Source: an uncultured bacterium (GTDB lineage: Bacteria; Verrucomicrobiota; Kiritimatiellia; RFP12; UBA1067). Taken from it: 48,750 nucleotides of DNA. Position numbers and translations under genes: made by a program. The notes below the pieces were generated by a model. It ran no database searches and was not told where the DNA came from. It saw only the letters and a program-made list of their open reading frames with translations. Below are positions 39,192 to 48,632 of this stretch, one piece after another. The DNA lies in assembly GCA_902780865.1 (NCBI GenBank), contig CACZHC010000005.1, forward strand, positions 1 to 48,750, read 5' to 3'. Position 1 is the first letter of the stretch. Each line of letters starts with the position of its first letter.

Positions 39192-40208
39192 ATGAAACGC
39201 CTCGCACTATTCGCGCTCGCAGCGCTTGCCGTCCGCGGCGCATTCGCCGCGCCCGAGCTGCTTGCGCCGCCGCAGTTCGGCGACCCTACGCGCATGTGCT
39301 CGTATTCGTGCTCGAACGTCTTCGACGTCGCGACCGCGTACTTCTCCGACGACCAGGCGTCGAACTTCACGGCGATCGTCTGGATGAAATGGACTCCGCG
39401 GCAAAACCACGTCGCGAGCTCCGGTTTCGTCCCGTTTGCGATATTCAATGTCTCCGCCGACCCTGCGCGCGCAACGTGCGAAGGCGGCGACGGCCTTCCC
39501 GACCTTCAGTCGCACCGCTACGAAGTGCCGCTCACTCTCTCGGGCGGAACCTGGGCCGAGACGTGCCTTCCGGCTTCGTATGATTATCCGGACAGCACGC
39601 TCGAGAACTGGAAGTATGGCTGCTACGCCGTCAACATCGAGACGGACACCGCGCTCACGCTGAACGTCGGCGGGGCCGAGAAGTCGATCTCGGCGTCTCC
39701 TGAGAAGCAGCGGTTCAACATCCTGGCGACAAGCGCCTCGCGTTCCGTCTCAATCTCGGCGGCGAGCTCGTCCGCGACCGTCAAGTTCGGCATCGCCGTC
39801 AATCCGCTCGTCCAGTTTGTCGGCGCACAGTTCGACGACAACAACTCATACGGAACATCGGGGAACGCCCAGATCGGCGGCCTCGCCTCGAACGAATGGC
39901 GGATGGTAGTCTTCCGCGGCAGAATCGCCGCGGGCTCCGCCACGTGCAACGCGTGCGGCTACAACGCGACGACGAAGCTGCAAAACGAACAAACTTCCAC
40001 TAAGGAGCTATGGCATCCGCGCACGACGTTCGCGAAGAACGCGCGGATCCGTGTCATGGTCGCCTCGCTGCTGGGCATCCAGTACGATGGAAAGTACGAC
40101 ACCTTCCATCTCTACGGCTTCAGAGTGTACCGCGGCTGGTTTTCCGACGCGCAGCTCGAACAGATGCGCGACCAGGACGCGGCAGAAATGACAAGGAGGG
40201 GAATGTGA
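39192..40208 (+). CDS. Exported LamG/concanavalin-like protein
   Basis: This 338-aa protein has a signal peptide (MKRLALFALAALAVRGAFA, cleavage before APELLA). The body is beta-rich and ends with DTFHLYGFRVYRGWFSDAQL, a string like the last strand and helix of LamG/concanavalin-type domains. Other strands include NFTAIVWMKW and EWRMVVFRGRI. Such domains bind glycans, fitting host-surface recognition. It starts one base after the previous stop. Cys-rich spots (CSYSCSN, CNACGYN) suggest disulphides, which would form in the periplasm. Confidence 0.7.
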   Translation: MKRLALFALAALAVRGAFAAPELLAPPQFGDPTRMCSYSCSNVFDVATAYFSDDQASNFTAIVWMKWTPRQNHVASSGFVPFAIFNVSADPARATCEGGDGLPDLQSHRYEVPLTLSGGTWAETCLPASYDYPDSTLENWKYGCYAVNIETDTALTLNVGGAEKSISASPEKQRFNILATSASRSVSISAASSSATVKFGIAVNPLVQFVGAQFDDNNSYGTSGNAQIGGLASNEWRMVVFRGRIAAGSATCNACGYNATTKLQNEQTSTKELWHPRTTFAKNARIRVMVASLLGIQYDGKYDTFHLYGFRVYRGWFSDAQLEQMRDQDAAEMTRRGM

Positions 40209-40489
40209 AGATCAACACGGCAAACGGCACCTCGACTTCGGGGAAGTTTCTGAGGGTCTTCGAGACGCTTGACGAGATCAAGGCATCGCTCATCCGCCTC
40301 GAGACGCGCGACGAGACCCGCAAGGAGGAGATCGACGGCGTCAAGGTCAAGGTCGAGGCCATCCAGAAGACGCTCTACCAGATCGTCGGCAAGGAGTCCG
40401 TCAGGTCCTCCATCTACGGCGTCGTCGGCGCGATCGTCGCGTCCGTCGTCACCTGGCTCATCACACTATTCTGCAAGGGAGGAAGCTGA
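40205..40489 (+). CDS. Holin-like protein (XhlA type)
   Basis: The GTG at 40205 overlaps the preceding stop and has AAGGAGGGG just upstream. The 94-aa product has an amphipathic coiled coil (KFLRVFETLDEIKASLIRLE, RKEEIDGVKVKVEAIQKTL) and one membrane segment near the C-terminus (YGVVGAIVASVVTWLITLF), the layout of XhlA/hemolysin-type phage proteins. It probably opens or primes the membrane for lysis. No endolysin gene could be identified beside it. Confidence 0.65.
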   Translation: MKINTANGTSTSGKFLRVFETLDEIKASLIRLETRDETRKEEIDGVKVKVEAIQKTLYQIVGKESVRSSIYGVVGAIVASVVTWLITLFCKGGS

Positions 40490-40956
40490 TGGGCCTCGTG
40501 CGTGCAGTCGAGGGCATCAGGATGCCGGACTACCACGGCGATCCGGCCACGGGGAAGCATGTCGTCTCCGTCGAATGGAGAGTCGACGGCATCCTTCCGG
40601 ACGGCCGCGTATTCAGCGTGTGCGTCAAGGTCGGCTTCTCTTTCGACGGCTGCAGCGTGCCGCGCCTCCTCTGGCGGCTTTGCGGACACCCAATGGAAGT
40701 GCCGCGCGTCGCCGCAGCGCTCGCCCACGACTGGCTCTACGCCGCTCACGTCTGCGATCGCGAGACGGCCGATATGATCTTCCGCGAGATCTGCCGGATG
40801 GTCGGCCTCTCTGCGCTTAGGTACAACACGGAGTACTGGGCCTTGCGCGTCGCCGGCGGCGCTGCCTGGAAGAGCCACGGCGCGGCCGATCAGGAATTTG
40901 CGCGGGCGCACGGTGCGCTCATGCTCGATGGAAAAATCCAAGAAGGAGAACAATGA
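40489..40956 (+). CDS. DUF1353-family phage protein
   Basis: The 155-aa protein matches the DUF1353 pattern. It has FSFDGCSVPRLLWRLCGHP near residue 50, then AAALAHDWLYAAH near 77 and RETADMIFREICRMVG near 92, followed by ALRYNTEYWALRVAGGAAW. Members are found in phage lysis regions and are of unknown biochemical function. It overlaps the holin-like gene by one base (TGATG) and the next gene by ATGA. Confidence 0.8.
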   Translation: MGLVRAVEGIRMPDYHGDPATGKHVVSVEWRVDGILPDGRVFSVCVKVGFSFDGCSVPRLLWRLCGHPMEVPRVAAALAHDWLYAAHVCDRETADMIFREICRMVGLSALRYNTEYWALRVAGGAAWKSHGAADQEFARAHGALMLDGKIQEGEQ

Positions 40957-41513
40957 AAAAACTACTCATCCTCGCCGCGCTCGCGGCAATCACAACCGGC
41001 TGCGCCACGAAGTCGCGCACTTTCGACGCAAAGGGCATGTACGTCTCAGAATCGGGGCAGCTCGCCGTCGGCTACATTCACGTCGATGCGATTCCGGAGG
41101 GAGTGGACTCCGCCGTAATCCACTACACGGAGGACACGGCACTTCTCTCGCCTTCAACGAAAACGCACGACATCGACATCATACTTACCGGCACGAATTC
41201 CGTCGGCTCGGCCAGCGGAATCGTCAAGTCGATCTGCAGTGCGTTCGTCCAGGTCGCGCCGTCGATTGCAAAGATCAACGCCGACGCGCCGAAGGGAATC
41301 ACGGTGCTGGACGTCATCAAGCCAAACGCCGCGACTGAGCTCGTGAAGCTCGTCGGGATGGATGCGTTTCAGTCGTTCGTCTCCGGAGGCGGCGACGCCG
41401 GCAAGGCGACGGTGACGAAGCTCTCGGACGGCTCGACGAAGATCTCCGACGGATCCATCTGCACGACATGCGTCGACGGCGTCTGCACGACCGGCGCTTG
41501 CAATCCGCAGTGA
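40953..41513 (+). CDS. Phage-encoded lipoprotein
   Basis: The 186-aa protein has a lipoprotein signal (MKKLLILAALAAITTGC; lipobox TTGC with C17). The mature protein has beta strands (GQLAVGYIHVDAIPEGVDSAV), a helix (SGIVKSICSAFVQVAP) and a Cys-rich end (CTTCVDGVCTTGAC). It is the last rightward gene and is followed by a strong terminator. A role as outer-membrane lysis (spanin-like) or superinfection-exclusion lipoprotein is possible; neither is proven. Confidence 0.7.
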   Translation: MKKLLILAALAAITTGCATKSRTFDAKGMYVSESGQLAVGYIHVDAIPEGVDSAVIHYTEDTALLSPSTKTHDIDIILTGTNSVGSASGIVKSICSAFVQVAPSIAKINADAPKGITVLDVIKPNAATELVKLVGMDAFQSFVSGGGDAGKATVTKLSDGSTKISDGSICTTCVDGVCTTGACNPQ

Positions 41514-41537
41514 CGCACAGACACTCTCCCCACCCCC

Positions 41538-41576
41538 GGCCCCGCGGCGACTTGTCCTCCGCCGCGGGGCCTTTTT
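41538..41576 (+). terminator. Strong terminator at the end of the late operon
   Basis: A perfect 12-bp GC-rich stem (41538-41549 with 41560-41571), a 10-nt loop and TTTTT (41572-41576) end the rightward transcript. It separates the late genes from the convergent integrase gene, whose stop lies at 41578. Confidence 0.9.
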
Positions 41577-41577
41577 G

Positions 41578-42675
41578 TCAGCTTGCCAGCATGTGCTGCA
41601 GGGCGGCGCGCGTCTCGTCCAGATGCTCGTCGTGGTCGTAGCGCCGCGCCGTGATGTCCTCCGTGTGGCCGAGGATGCGCTTCCGCGTCTCGATGTCGGC
41701 GCCCGCCTCCGCGAGACGTGTCGCGGCCGTGTGGCGCCAGGAGTGGATCGAGTACCCTTCTCCCGTGATGCCGGCAAGGTCAAGGACTTCGCGAAAAGCG
41801 AGCCCGGCGTCCTTCTGGCTGCGTGATTTTTTGTTTTGGTAGTATTCCGCGTGCAAGGGGAAGAGGAAATCGCCGCGGCGCACGAGGGAGTCCAGCGCCT
41901 CGCGCACGGCTCCGACGATCGGAATCGCGACGGAGATTCCGTGCCGGCGCGTCTTGTTTGGCTTCAGGCGAATGACGTCGCCCTGGATCTCGCTCCATTC
42001 CATCATCGCGACGTCGCCATAGCGAAGCCCGGTTCCCTGCATGATCGCGCAGATCGGCCACCAATCCTTGCCGACCTTCTTCGCGGCTTCGAGCACGGCG
42101 CGTTCCTGGTCGCGCTCGAATGCCATCCCGCGGCGTCCGTCCGTGTCAGGGGGCGCGAGATGCAGCCAGGGATTGCGAACACCCGCGGACGCCTTCTCGA
42201 GCGTGTTCCAGACGGTCGAAAGGTCTCCGATGATGTTCCGGCGGGTCTTCGTCTTAAGCTTGAGGTCTTGGCCGAGATACTCGGCGAAGCCGGCGGCGAT
42301 CGGGCCGGTGACGTGTTCGGCGAATTTGACGGTCGCGCGCTTCTCGGAGATCCAGGCGACCAGCCGCTCGACATGATTACGCCGACCGCGCAGGGTGTCG
42401 TGCGAGAGCTTGTCCTTTCCGACGGCTGCGGCGAGGCGCGTGTACGTCTCCCATATCCCGGAGAGCGGCAACATGCCCTGGGGCGCTTCTTCGGGGTAGA
42501 ATTGCCGGAGAACTGCGACGGCTGCCTCAAACGACGGCATGCGCCTCGCGACGTCGATCTGCTCCATGAACGCCCGGGCGACGGCCTTGTCGGCCGTTCC
42601 GGTCGATTGCCGGTGTCTTTTACCGCCTGCGCGATAATCGATCCACCAGATCTTCCCTCTCTTCGTCAGCTTCAT
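41578..42675 (-). CDS. int: Phage integrase (tyrosine recombinase)
   Basis: The 365-aa protein has an N-terminal arm-binding-type region (KRGKIWWIDYRAGGKRHRQS), a core-binding domain near 75-165 and a catalytic domain. The catalytic residues are R218 (GTGLRYGDV), a Lys near 241, H311 and R314 (HSWRH), H337 (GHTED) and the nucleophile Y346. It inserts and excises the prophage at the tRNA-Leu end, 90 bp from attR. AAAAGGAGC precedes the ATG. TTGGTCAC occurs both near its start (42694) and near attL (5281), and could be an arm-type site. Confidence 0.93.
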   Translation of the reverse strand: MKLTKRGKIWWIDYRAGGKRHRQSTGTADKAVARAFMEQIDVARRMPSFEAAVAVLRQFYPEEAPQGMLPLSGIWETYTRLAAAVGKDKLSHDTLRGRRNHVERLVAWISEKRATVKFAEHVTGPIAAGFAEYLGQDLKLKTKTRRNIIGDLSTVWNTLEKASAGVRNPWLHLAPPDTDGRRGMAFERDQERAVLEAAKKVGKDWWPICAIMQGTGLRYGDVAMMEWSEIQGDVIRLKPNKTRRHGISVAIPIVGAVREALDSLVRRGDFLFPLHAEYYQNKKSRSQKDAGLAFREVLDLAGITGEGYSIHSWRHTAATRLAEAGADIETRKRILGHTEDITARRYDHDEHLDETRAALQHMLAS

Positions 42676-42764
42676 GATTTGCTCCTTTTAGAGTTGGTCA
42701 CAAAGCGGACACACCAAAAACCACCTGAAACTCCATCTCGCCCATATTTTGCAGTTCTGGGAAG

Positions 42765-42790
42765 ATGGTGCTCGGGGCGGGACTCGAACC
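42765..42790. other. attR: attR: right attachment repeat of the prophage
   Basis: These 26 bp are identical to 5175-5200 and form the 3' end of tRNA-Leu, so integration restored the tRNA sequence. The integrase gene lies 90 bp to the left. Confidence 0.92.
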
Positions 42791-42850
42791 CGCAAGGAGT
42801 TACCCACATGCACCTCAAGCATGCGTGTCTGCCAATTTCACCACCCGAGC
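42766..42850 (-). tRNA. tRNA-Leu (anticodon GAG)
   Basis: On the minus strand the 85-nt gene folds into an acceptor stem GCTCGGG/CCCGAGC, a D-arm, an anticodon stem CATGC/GCATG with loop TTGAGGT (anticodon GAG), a long variable arm typical of tRNA-Leu, and the T-arm GGGTTCGAGTCCC. CCA is encoded (42768-42766). The 3' end is phage-derived. Its original terminator is now at 5141-5172, and the sequence after the 3' end belongs to the prophage. Confidence 0.95.
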
Positions 42851-42914
42851 AGTGAAACGGGAGATAGTATACGCTTTCTGCGCTCAGAAATCAAGGGGGT
42901 AAATGTGGAAAAAA

Positions 42915-42953
42915 TAAAGAAGGCGCATCCTGTGCGGATGCGCCCCTTTTTTG
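42915..42953 (-). terminator. Terminator of the dnaK-groES-groEL operon
   Basis: A perfect 9-bp stem (42923-42931 with 42937-42945) has a 5-nt loop. It is followed on the minus strand by TTCTTTATTTTTTCC, 17-55 bases after the groEL stop. The T-run on the plus side makes it also usable by rightward transcription. Confidence 0.88.
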
Positions 42954-42969
42954 CCTCGTAAGGCAGGCA

Positions 42970-44667
<1,698 letters not shown>

Positions 44668-44955
44668 TTACTTCTCGAGGACTCCGAGGAGATCCTCTTC
44701 CCTGACGAGCTGCAGCTTCTTGCCGTCGAGCTTGATCTCGGTCCCGCCGTACTTCGGGAGGAGAACGGTGTCGCCCTTCTTGACGTCGAACTTGATCTCC
44801 TTGCCGTCCTTGTCGAGCTTCTTGCCGACGGCGAGAACCTTGCCCTGCATGGGCTTCTCCTTCGCGGAGTCGGGGATGTAGATTCCGCCGACGGTCTGTT
44901 CCTTTTCCTCGATCGGCTCTACGAGAACGCGATCACCCAGTGGTCTGATGTTCAT
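44668..44955 (-). CDS. groES: Co-chaperonin GroES
   Basis: The 95-aa protein begins [17 protein letters not shown] and has the mobile-loop region [18 protein letters not shown] and the YGGTEI strand. It forms the heptameric lid of GroEL. It starts 25 bp after the dnaK stop in the same operon. Length is normal. Confidence 0.97.
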   Translation of the reverse strand: MNIRPLGDRVLVEPIEEKEQTVGGIYIPDSAKEKPMQGKVLAVGKKLDKDGKEIKFDVKKGDTVLLPKYGGTEIKLDGKKLQLVREEDLLGVLEK

Positions 44956-44980
44956 TTGTTGTTTTCCTTTCTTTCCAAAA

Positions 44981-46897
44981 TTATTTCATCGTGAAGTCTG
45001 CGTCGACGACATCGTCGCCGCCCTTCTCCTTCTTGGGCTCGTCCTGAGGGGGCGGCGTGCCGGCCCCAGGAGGCGGCGTACCGGCGCCGGCCTGCTGCGA
45101 AGACGAATACATCTCCTGCGCGACTGGCTCCATCGCCTTCATGAGCGCCTCCTGCTTCGACTTGATTTCGTCGATCGGCGCAGGCGGCTGCTTTGCAAGA
45201 GCGTCCTTGAGCTCCTTGAGGGCAGCTTCGACCGGCGCCTTCTTGTCGGCGGAGATCTTGTCGCCCGCGTCCTTCAGAGTCTTCTCGACCTGGAACGCGA
45301 GGCCGTCGGCCTTGTTGCGCTCCTCGACCTCGGCGTGGCGCTTCTCGTCCTCCGCGGCATGCGCCTCGGCGTCCTTGCGCATCTTCTCGATCTCCTCCTT
45401 GGAGAGGCCGCCGGCGGCAGTGATCGTGATCTTCTGCTCCTTGCCGGTGCCCTTGTCTTTCGCGGAGACGTTCAGGATGCCGTTCGCGTCGATGTCGAAC
45501 GTGACCTCGATCTGCGGTACGCCGCGCGGGGCGGGCGGGATGCCGTCGAGGTTGAAGTTGCCGAGCGCCTTGTTGTCGCGCGCCATCTTGCGGTCGCCCT
45601 GGAAGATCGCGATCGTCACGGCCGGCTGGTTGTCCGCAGCCGTAGAGAAGACCTGCGACTTCTTCGTCGGGATCGTGGTGTTGCGCTCGATGAGCGGAGT
45701 GAGGACGCCGCCAAGGGTCTCGATGCCGAGCGTGAGCGGCGTCACGTCCAGGAGGAGCACGTCCTTGACTTCGCCCTTCAGGATGCCGCCCTGAATCGCC
45801 GCGCCCATCGCAACGACCTCGTCGGGGTTCACGCCCTTGTGGGGCTCCTTGCCGAAGAGCGACTTCGCCTTCTCCTGGAGGAGCGGCATGCGCGTCTGGC
45901 CGCCGACGAGAACGACCTCGTCAACGGTCGAGAGCTCGGCGTCGGACATGCACTTGCGGCACGGCTCGGCCGTGCGGTTCACGAGATCCATAGTCAGCGT
46001 CTCGAGGATCGGGCGCGTAAGCGTCGCGGTGAGGTGCAGAGGACCAGACTGGTTCATCGTGATGAACGGCAGGTTGATGTCGTAGCTCGTCGCGCTCGAG
46101 AGCGCGCACTTCGCCTTCTCGGCCTCCTCTTTCAGGCGCTGCTTCGCCATCGTGTCCGCGAGAAGGTCGACGCCGTTGTCCTTCTTGAAGTTGTCGGCGA
46201 GCCAGGTCATGATCGCCTGGTCGAGATCGTCGCCGCCGAGGTGCGTGTCGCCGTTCGTCGCCTTCACCTCGAAGACACCGTCGCCGATGTCGAGGATCGA
46301 GATATCGAACGTGCCGCCGCCGAAGTCGTAGACTGCGATCTTCTCGTTCTTCTTCTTGTCGAGGCCGTACGCGAGCGAAGCCGCGGTCGGCTCGTTAACG
46401 ATGCGCTTCACGTCAAGACCGGCGATGCGGCCGGCGTCCTTCGTCGCCTGACGCTGCTGGTCGTTGAAGTAGGCAGGGACGGTGATGACCGCCTCGGTGA
46501 TCTTCTCGCCAAGGAACGCCTCCGCGTCCTCCTTCAACTTGCGGAGCACCATTGCGGAGATCTCCTGCGCGGTGTAGACCTTCCCGGCCACCTCGACCGC
46601 CGCGTCGCCGTTCGGTGCCGCAACGACCTTGTAGGGGACCATCTTGATCTCGTCGCCCATCTCGCTGAAGCGGCGGCCGATGAAGCGCTTGATGGAGTAG
46701 ATCGTCGACTGAGGGTTCGTCACTGCCTGGCGCTTCGCGGCCTGGCCGACGAGAATCTCGCCGTTCTTCGTGAATGCGACGATTGAGGGGGTCGTGCGTG
46801 CGCCCTCCTTGTTAGGGATGACTGTCGCCTCGCCACCTTCCATGACAGCCATGCAGCTGTTCGTCGTTCCAAGGTCAATTCCAAGTACTTTTGCCAT
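44981..46897 (-). CDS. dnaK: Hsp70 chaperone DnaK
   Basis: The 638-aa protein has the ATPase signatures [10 protein letters not shown] at the start, [19 protein letters not shown] and [12 protein letters not shown] linker and a substrate domain follow ([14 protein letters not shown]), then a helical lid and the acidic tail [10 protein letters not shown]. It binds exposed hydrophobic segments in an ATP cycle. The ATG at 46897 is chosen because AGAAGAAGAT lies before it and the GIDLGTTNS motif then starts at residue 6. It is the first gene of the operon with groES and groEL, an order less common than separate dnaK and groESL operons. No dnaJ or grpE gene is adjacent. Confidence 0.98.
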   Translation of the reverse strand: MAKVLGIDLGTTNSCMAVMEGGEATVIPNKEGARTTPSIVAFTKNGEILVGQAAKRQAVTNPQSTIYSIKRFIGRRFSEMGDEIKMVPYKVVAAPNGDAAVEVAGKVYTAQEISAMVLRKLKEDAEAFLGEKITEAVITVPAYFNDQQRQATKDAGRIAGLDVKRIVNEPTAASLAYGLDKKKNEKIAVYDFGGGTFDISILDIGDGVFEVKATNGDTHLGGDDLDQAIMTWLADNFKKDNGVDLLADTMAKQRLKEEAEKAKCALSSATSYDINLPFITMNQSGPLHLTATLTRPILETLTMDLVNRTAEPCRKCMSDAELSTVDEVVLVGGQTRMPLLQEKAKSLFGKEPHKGVNPDEVVAMGAAIQGGILKGEVKDVLLLDVTPLTLGIETLGGVLTPLIERNTTIPTKKSQVFSTAADNQPAVTIAIFQGDRKMARDNKALGNFNLDGIPPAPRGVPQIEVTFDIDANGILNVSAKDKGTGKEQKITITAAGGLSKEEIEKMRKDAEAHAAEDEKRHAEVEERNKADGLAFQVEKTLKDAGDKISADKKAPVEAALKELKDALAKQPPAPIDEIKSKQEALMKAMEPVAQEMYSSSQQAGAGTPPPGAGTPPPQDEPKKEKGGDDVVDADFTMK

Positions 46898-46946
46898 AAT
46901 CTTCTTCTCAACTTTCTTTCGCCCACCATGGGCGACGCAAGATTTA

Positions 46947-46962
46947 AGCAAAGACCGTGCCA
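46947..46962 (-). promoter_or_regulatory. Sigma-54 (RpoN) -24/-12 promoter upstream of dnaK
   Basis: On the minus strand TGGCACG-GTCT-TTGCT matches the sigma-54 consensus at every defined position, with the GG and GC dinucleotides 10 bp apart. The predicted transcription start is near 46936, giving a 39-nt leader before the dnaK ATG at 46897. No sigma-70 or CIRCE (TTAGCACTC…GAGTGCTAA) element is seen between the site and the gene. Confidence 0.8.
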
Positions 46963-46980
46963 ATTTCAAGGAAAATACGC

Positions 46981-47027
46981 TGTGACACATGACACACCTG
47001 CGACACTAATTGCGACAATTTGTCACA
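46981..47027. promoter_or_regulatory. TGYGACA repeat array, candidate enhancer-binding site
   Basis: The array has TGTGACA (46981), TGCGACA (46999 and 47011) and the inverted TGTCACA (47021-47027). TGTGACA and the inverted copy form a widely spaced inverted repeat. The array is 45-91 bp upstream of the predicted sigma-54 start, where bacterial enhancer-binding proteins may sit. Confidence 0.5.
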
Positions 47028-47062
47028 TCTTTGCTGATTTATTTATGCTTGCCTTCCATCGT

Positions 47063-47223
47063 GCGGCTTGCTTCGCCGCAACGGTGCTCACCCACGAGAA
47101 ATGGCCGATTCGCGCGTCCTTGCAACCACTCGGCGTATACATATACGCCGTCGGGTCGCAGTCCTGCGCGACTCGTCTCATTTTCGTGGGCTCCGCCCCG
47201 CTGTCGGCGGCGAAGCAAGCCGC
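47063..47223. repeat. 161-bp long imperfect inverted repeat
   Basis: Outer arms of 17 bp are perfectly complementary (47063-47079 with 47207-47223). Inner blocks also pair (CCCACGA with TCGTGGG, GCGCG blocks), and the centre is a perfect palindrome CGGCGTATA-CA-TATACGCCG (47131-47150). No convincing gene lies in 46898-47581. The whole could fold into one long hairpin of RNA or a cruciform of DNA. It resembles the smaller element at 4766-4858. Confidence 0.75.
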
Positions 47224-47243
47224 GCAGTGCATCCTCGGGAACT

Positions 47244-47513
47244 GGGCTAACGGCGCATGCGTTCGTCTCTCGCTTCGGGGAAAAGCGCGGCTCCTCCCGC
47301 GCGCTGCATCCACCGTCCGCAGCGCGATACTTCGTCGGCGGAATACCGCCTCCTTGTCTCGCGCGCGTCCTGTGGCGCATCACGCGAACGCGGCCTCTTG
47401 CGACCGCTTACGCGGCTCGGGCTTCGGCCTCGGGCAACCTGATCGCTTCGCGACAGGCGCATGTCGTCGCGCCGTTCCCCTGCGCATGTTCCTCACACAT
47501 GCGCCGTTAGCCC
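47244..47513. repeat. 270-bp inverted repeat
   Basis: Perfect 16-bp ends (GGGCTAACGGCGCATG at 47244-47259 and its complement at 47498-47513) enclose about 240 bp with further partial complementarity (for example GGGGAA and GGCGCG blocks near both ends). It starts 20 bp after the first long inverted repeat. Frames in this stretch have no ribosome sites and unnatural Arg/Ser-rich composition, so it is treated as non-coding. Confidence 0.65.
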
Positions 47514-47581
47514 GACCTTCCGCTGTGGCGCGTTTCTTTTCGTAGTTTTTGCGCTCGCCGACTTATCGTCGGCTCGCTTAA

Positions 47582-47773
47582 CTACTTGCGACCGCAACAC
47601 CACGCGCAGTCTGGTGTATAACGCACCAGCAACATGAGATACTTGAACCGCAATACATCGTCAAGGAGATTGGCAAGCACAATGCCAACCAGCGCCACCG
47701 GCGGCATCCACACGCTCGCCACCACCCGCCACAAGATGCTAACACCTTTCTTCATTGGCTTTATGATACTCAT
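47582..47773 (-). CDS. Possible small membrane protein (63 aa)
   Basis: The frame encodes MSIIKPMKKGVSILW and then a membrane segment (VASVWMPPVALVGIVLANLL) and a Cys-containing end (RYTPDCAWCCGRK). Other starts (47866, 47755) are possible and none has a clear ribosome site. It is divergent from the next gene. Function unknown. Confidence 0.45.
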   Translation of the reverse strand: MSIIKPMKKGVSILWRVVASVWMPPVALVGIVLANLLDDVLRFKYLMLLVRYTPDCAWCCGRK

Positions 47774-47867
47774 TTCAGTGGCCAATGTCAACCCCGTCGG
47801 AGCGAGACAACAATTTATGATATACTGTCCGTATGAAACGGCTACACGACATTGAGAAAGGAACAAG

Positions 47868-48233
47868 ATGAAGAAGCGCTTCTTGCTACTTCTCGGCGTG
47901 AGTCTTGCGGCGCCAATCTTTGTGGCCGTGGGGACAATGTTCGAGTATTTCTCAGCCGGACTGGCCGTCCTGCTTTGGGGAGTGTTCTTTGAACCCTACT
48001 TTTCGGCAGTCGGATTGGTCGCTGTCCGCGACTGCTTCTCTCTTGGACTTTTCCAGTCCGACACATTCATTCGCATCGCTTCCCCAATTTGCTATTTGTT
48101 CTACCTCGCGCTGGCAGCCATCTTTCTCTCTACCGAGTCAGCGAAAACTCGGTGGATCGCCTTCGGACTCTACGCCCTTCTCTGCGCGTTGTCGTTGTTC
48201 GGTTTTGCCTTCTACGCCAGCACGGTATGCTGA
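47868..48233 (+). CDS. Small integral membrane protein (121 aa)
   Basis: The protein has about four hydrophobic segments: RFLLLLGVSLAAPIFVAVGT, AGLAVLLWGVFF, ICYLFYLALAAIFL and IAFGLYALLCALSLFGFAFY. AGAAAGGAACAAG precedes the ATG at a good distance. A TATACT hexamer (47821-47826) lies upstream. A 12-codon frame from 47833 ends in an ATGA overlap with this start and might act as a leader. No family recognised. Confidence 0.65.
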   Translation: MKKRFLLLLGVSLAAPIFVAVGTMFEYFSAGLAVLLWGVFFEPYFSAVGLVAVRDCFSLGLFQSDTFIRIASPICYLFYLALAAIFLSTESAKTRWIAFGLYALLCALSLFGFAFYASTVC

Positions 48234-48282
48234 CGCTCCTTCTGCCGCAAGATGTTGAATACTTTCTTGGTAGCGGTCATCC

Positions 48283-48606
48283 TTACGGATACCACCGCTT
48301 CCAACGAAGATAGGCCACAAGCAAATACCCCAATGGCACTAGCGCGCTTAACACACACATGGCAAACGCAACATCCGGCCGACGGAAAAAGCGGGTTGTC
48401 GCATTGTTAAAATTCTCTGCGCTTTTCTTGGGACGGCACAAGATCCACGCGACGAAGACAGCTAATATCCCATACAGTATGCCGCAAATGATCCGAGCCG
48501 CAACACCTTCCCCGTCATTTCCAAACATGACGCGAATCTTAAGCCACGGCCAAGCAAACGCCAAAAGAACGAGGCACATCAAGATCTTGCGCAAGCAACT
48601 CGTCAT
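48283..48606 (-). CDS. Small integral membrane protein (107 aa)
   Basis: The protein has three hydrophobic segments (LMCLVLLAFAWPWL, IICGILYGILAVFVAWIL, VAFAMCVLSALVPLGYLLVA) separated by a basic loop (KKSAENFNNATTRFFRR). GGAG lies 10 bases before the ATG at 48606. An alternative ATG at 48636 overlaps the stop of the antitoxin gene, which would couple the two. Function unknown. Confidence 0.6.
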   Translation of the reverse strand: MTSCLRKILMCLVLLAFAWPWLKIRVMFGNDGEGVAARIICGILYGILAVFVAWILCRPKKSAENFNNATTRFFRRPDVAFAMCVLSALVPLGYLLVAYLRWKRWYP

Positions 48607-48632
48607 CTTGGCATTTCTCCATGTGTTTGCAG

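Larger units (their letters stand above)
5175..42790. mobile_element. Complete-looking siphovirus-like prophage (37.6 kb) integrated in tRNA-Leu
   Basis: The element is bounded by the 26-bp att repeats and carries an integrase next to the tRNA end. It has a divergent control region, replication genes, and a head-tail gene order typical of tailed phages with HK97-fold capsids. A tape-measure-like protein followed by tail proteins suggests a siphovirus; no contractile sheath gene is seen. Excision between the repeats would give a circle of about 37,590 bp. No disrupted core gene is evident. No peptidoglycan hydrolase or small terminase subunit was recognised. Confidence 0.93.

Noticed and set aside
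46928-47545. 205-codon plus-strand frame across the two long inverted repeats
   Set aside because: Begins inside the dnaK leader, lacks a ribosome site, and its composition follows the inverted repeats.
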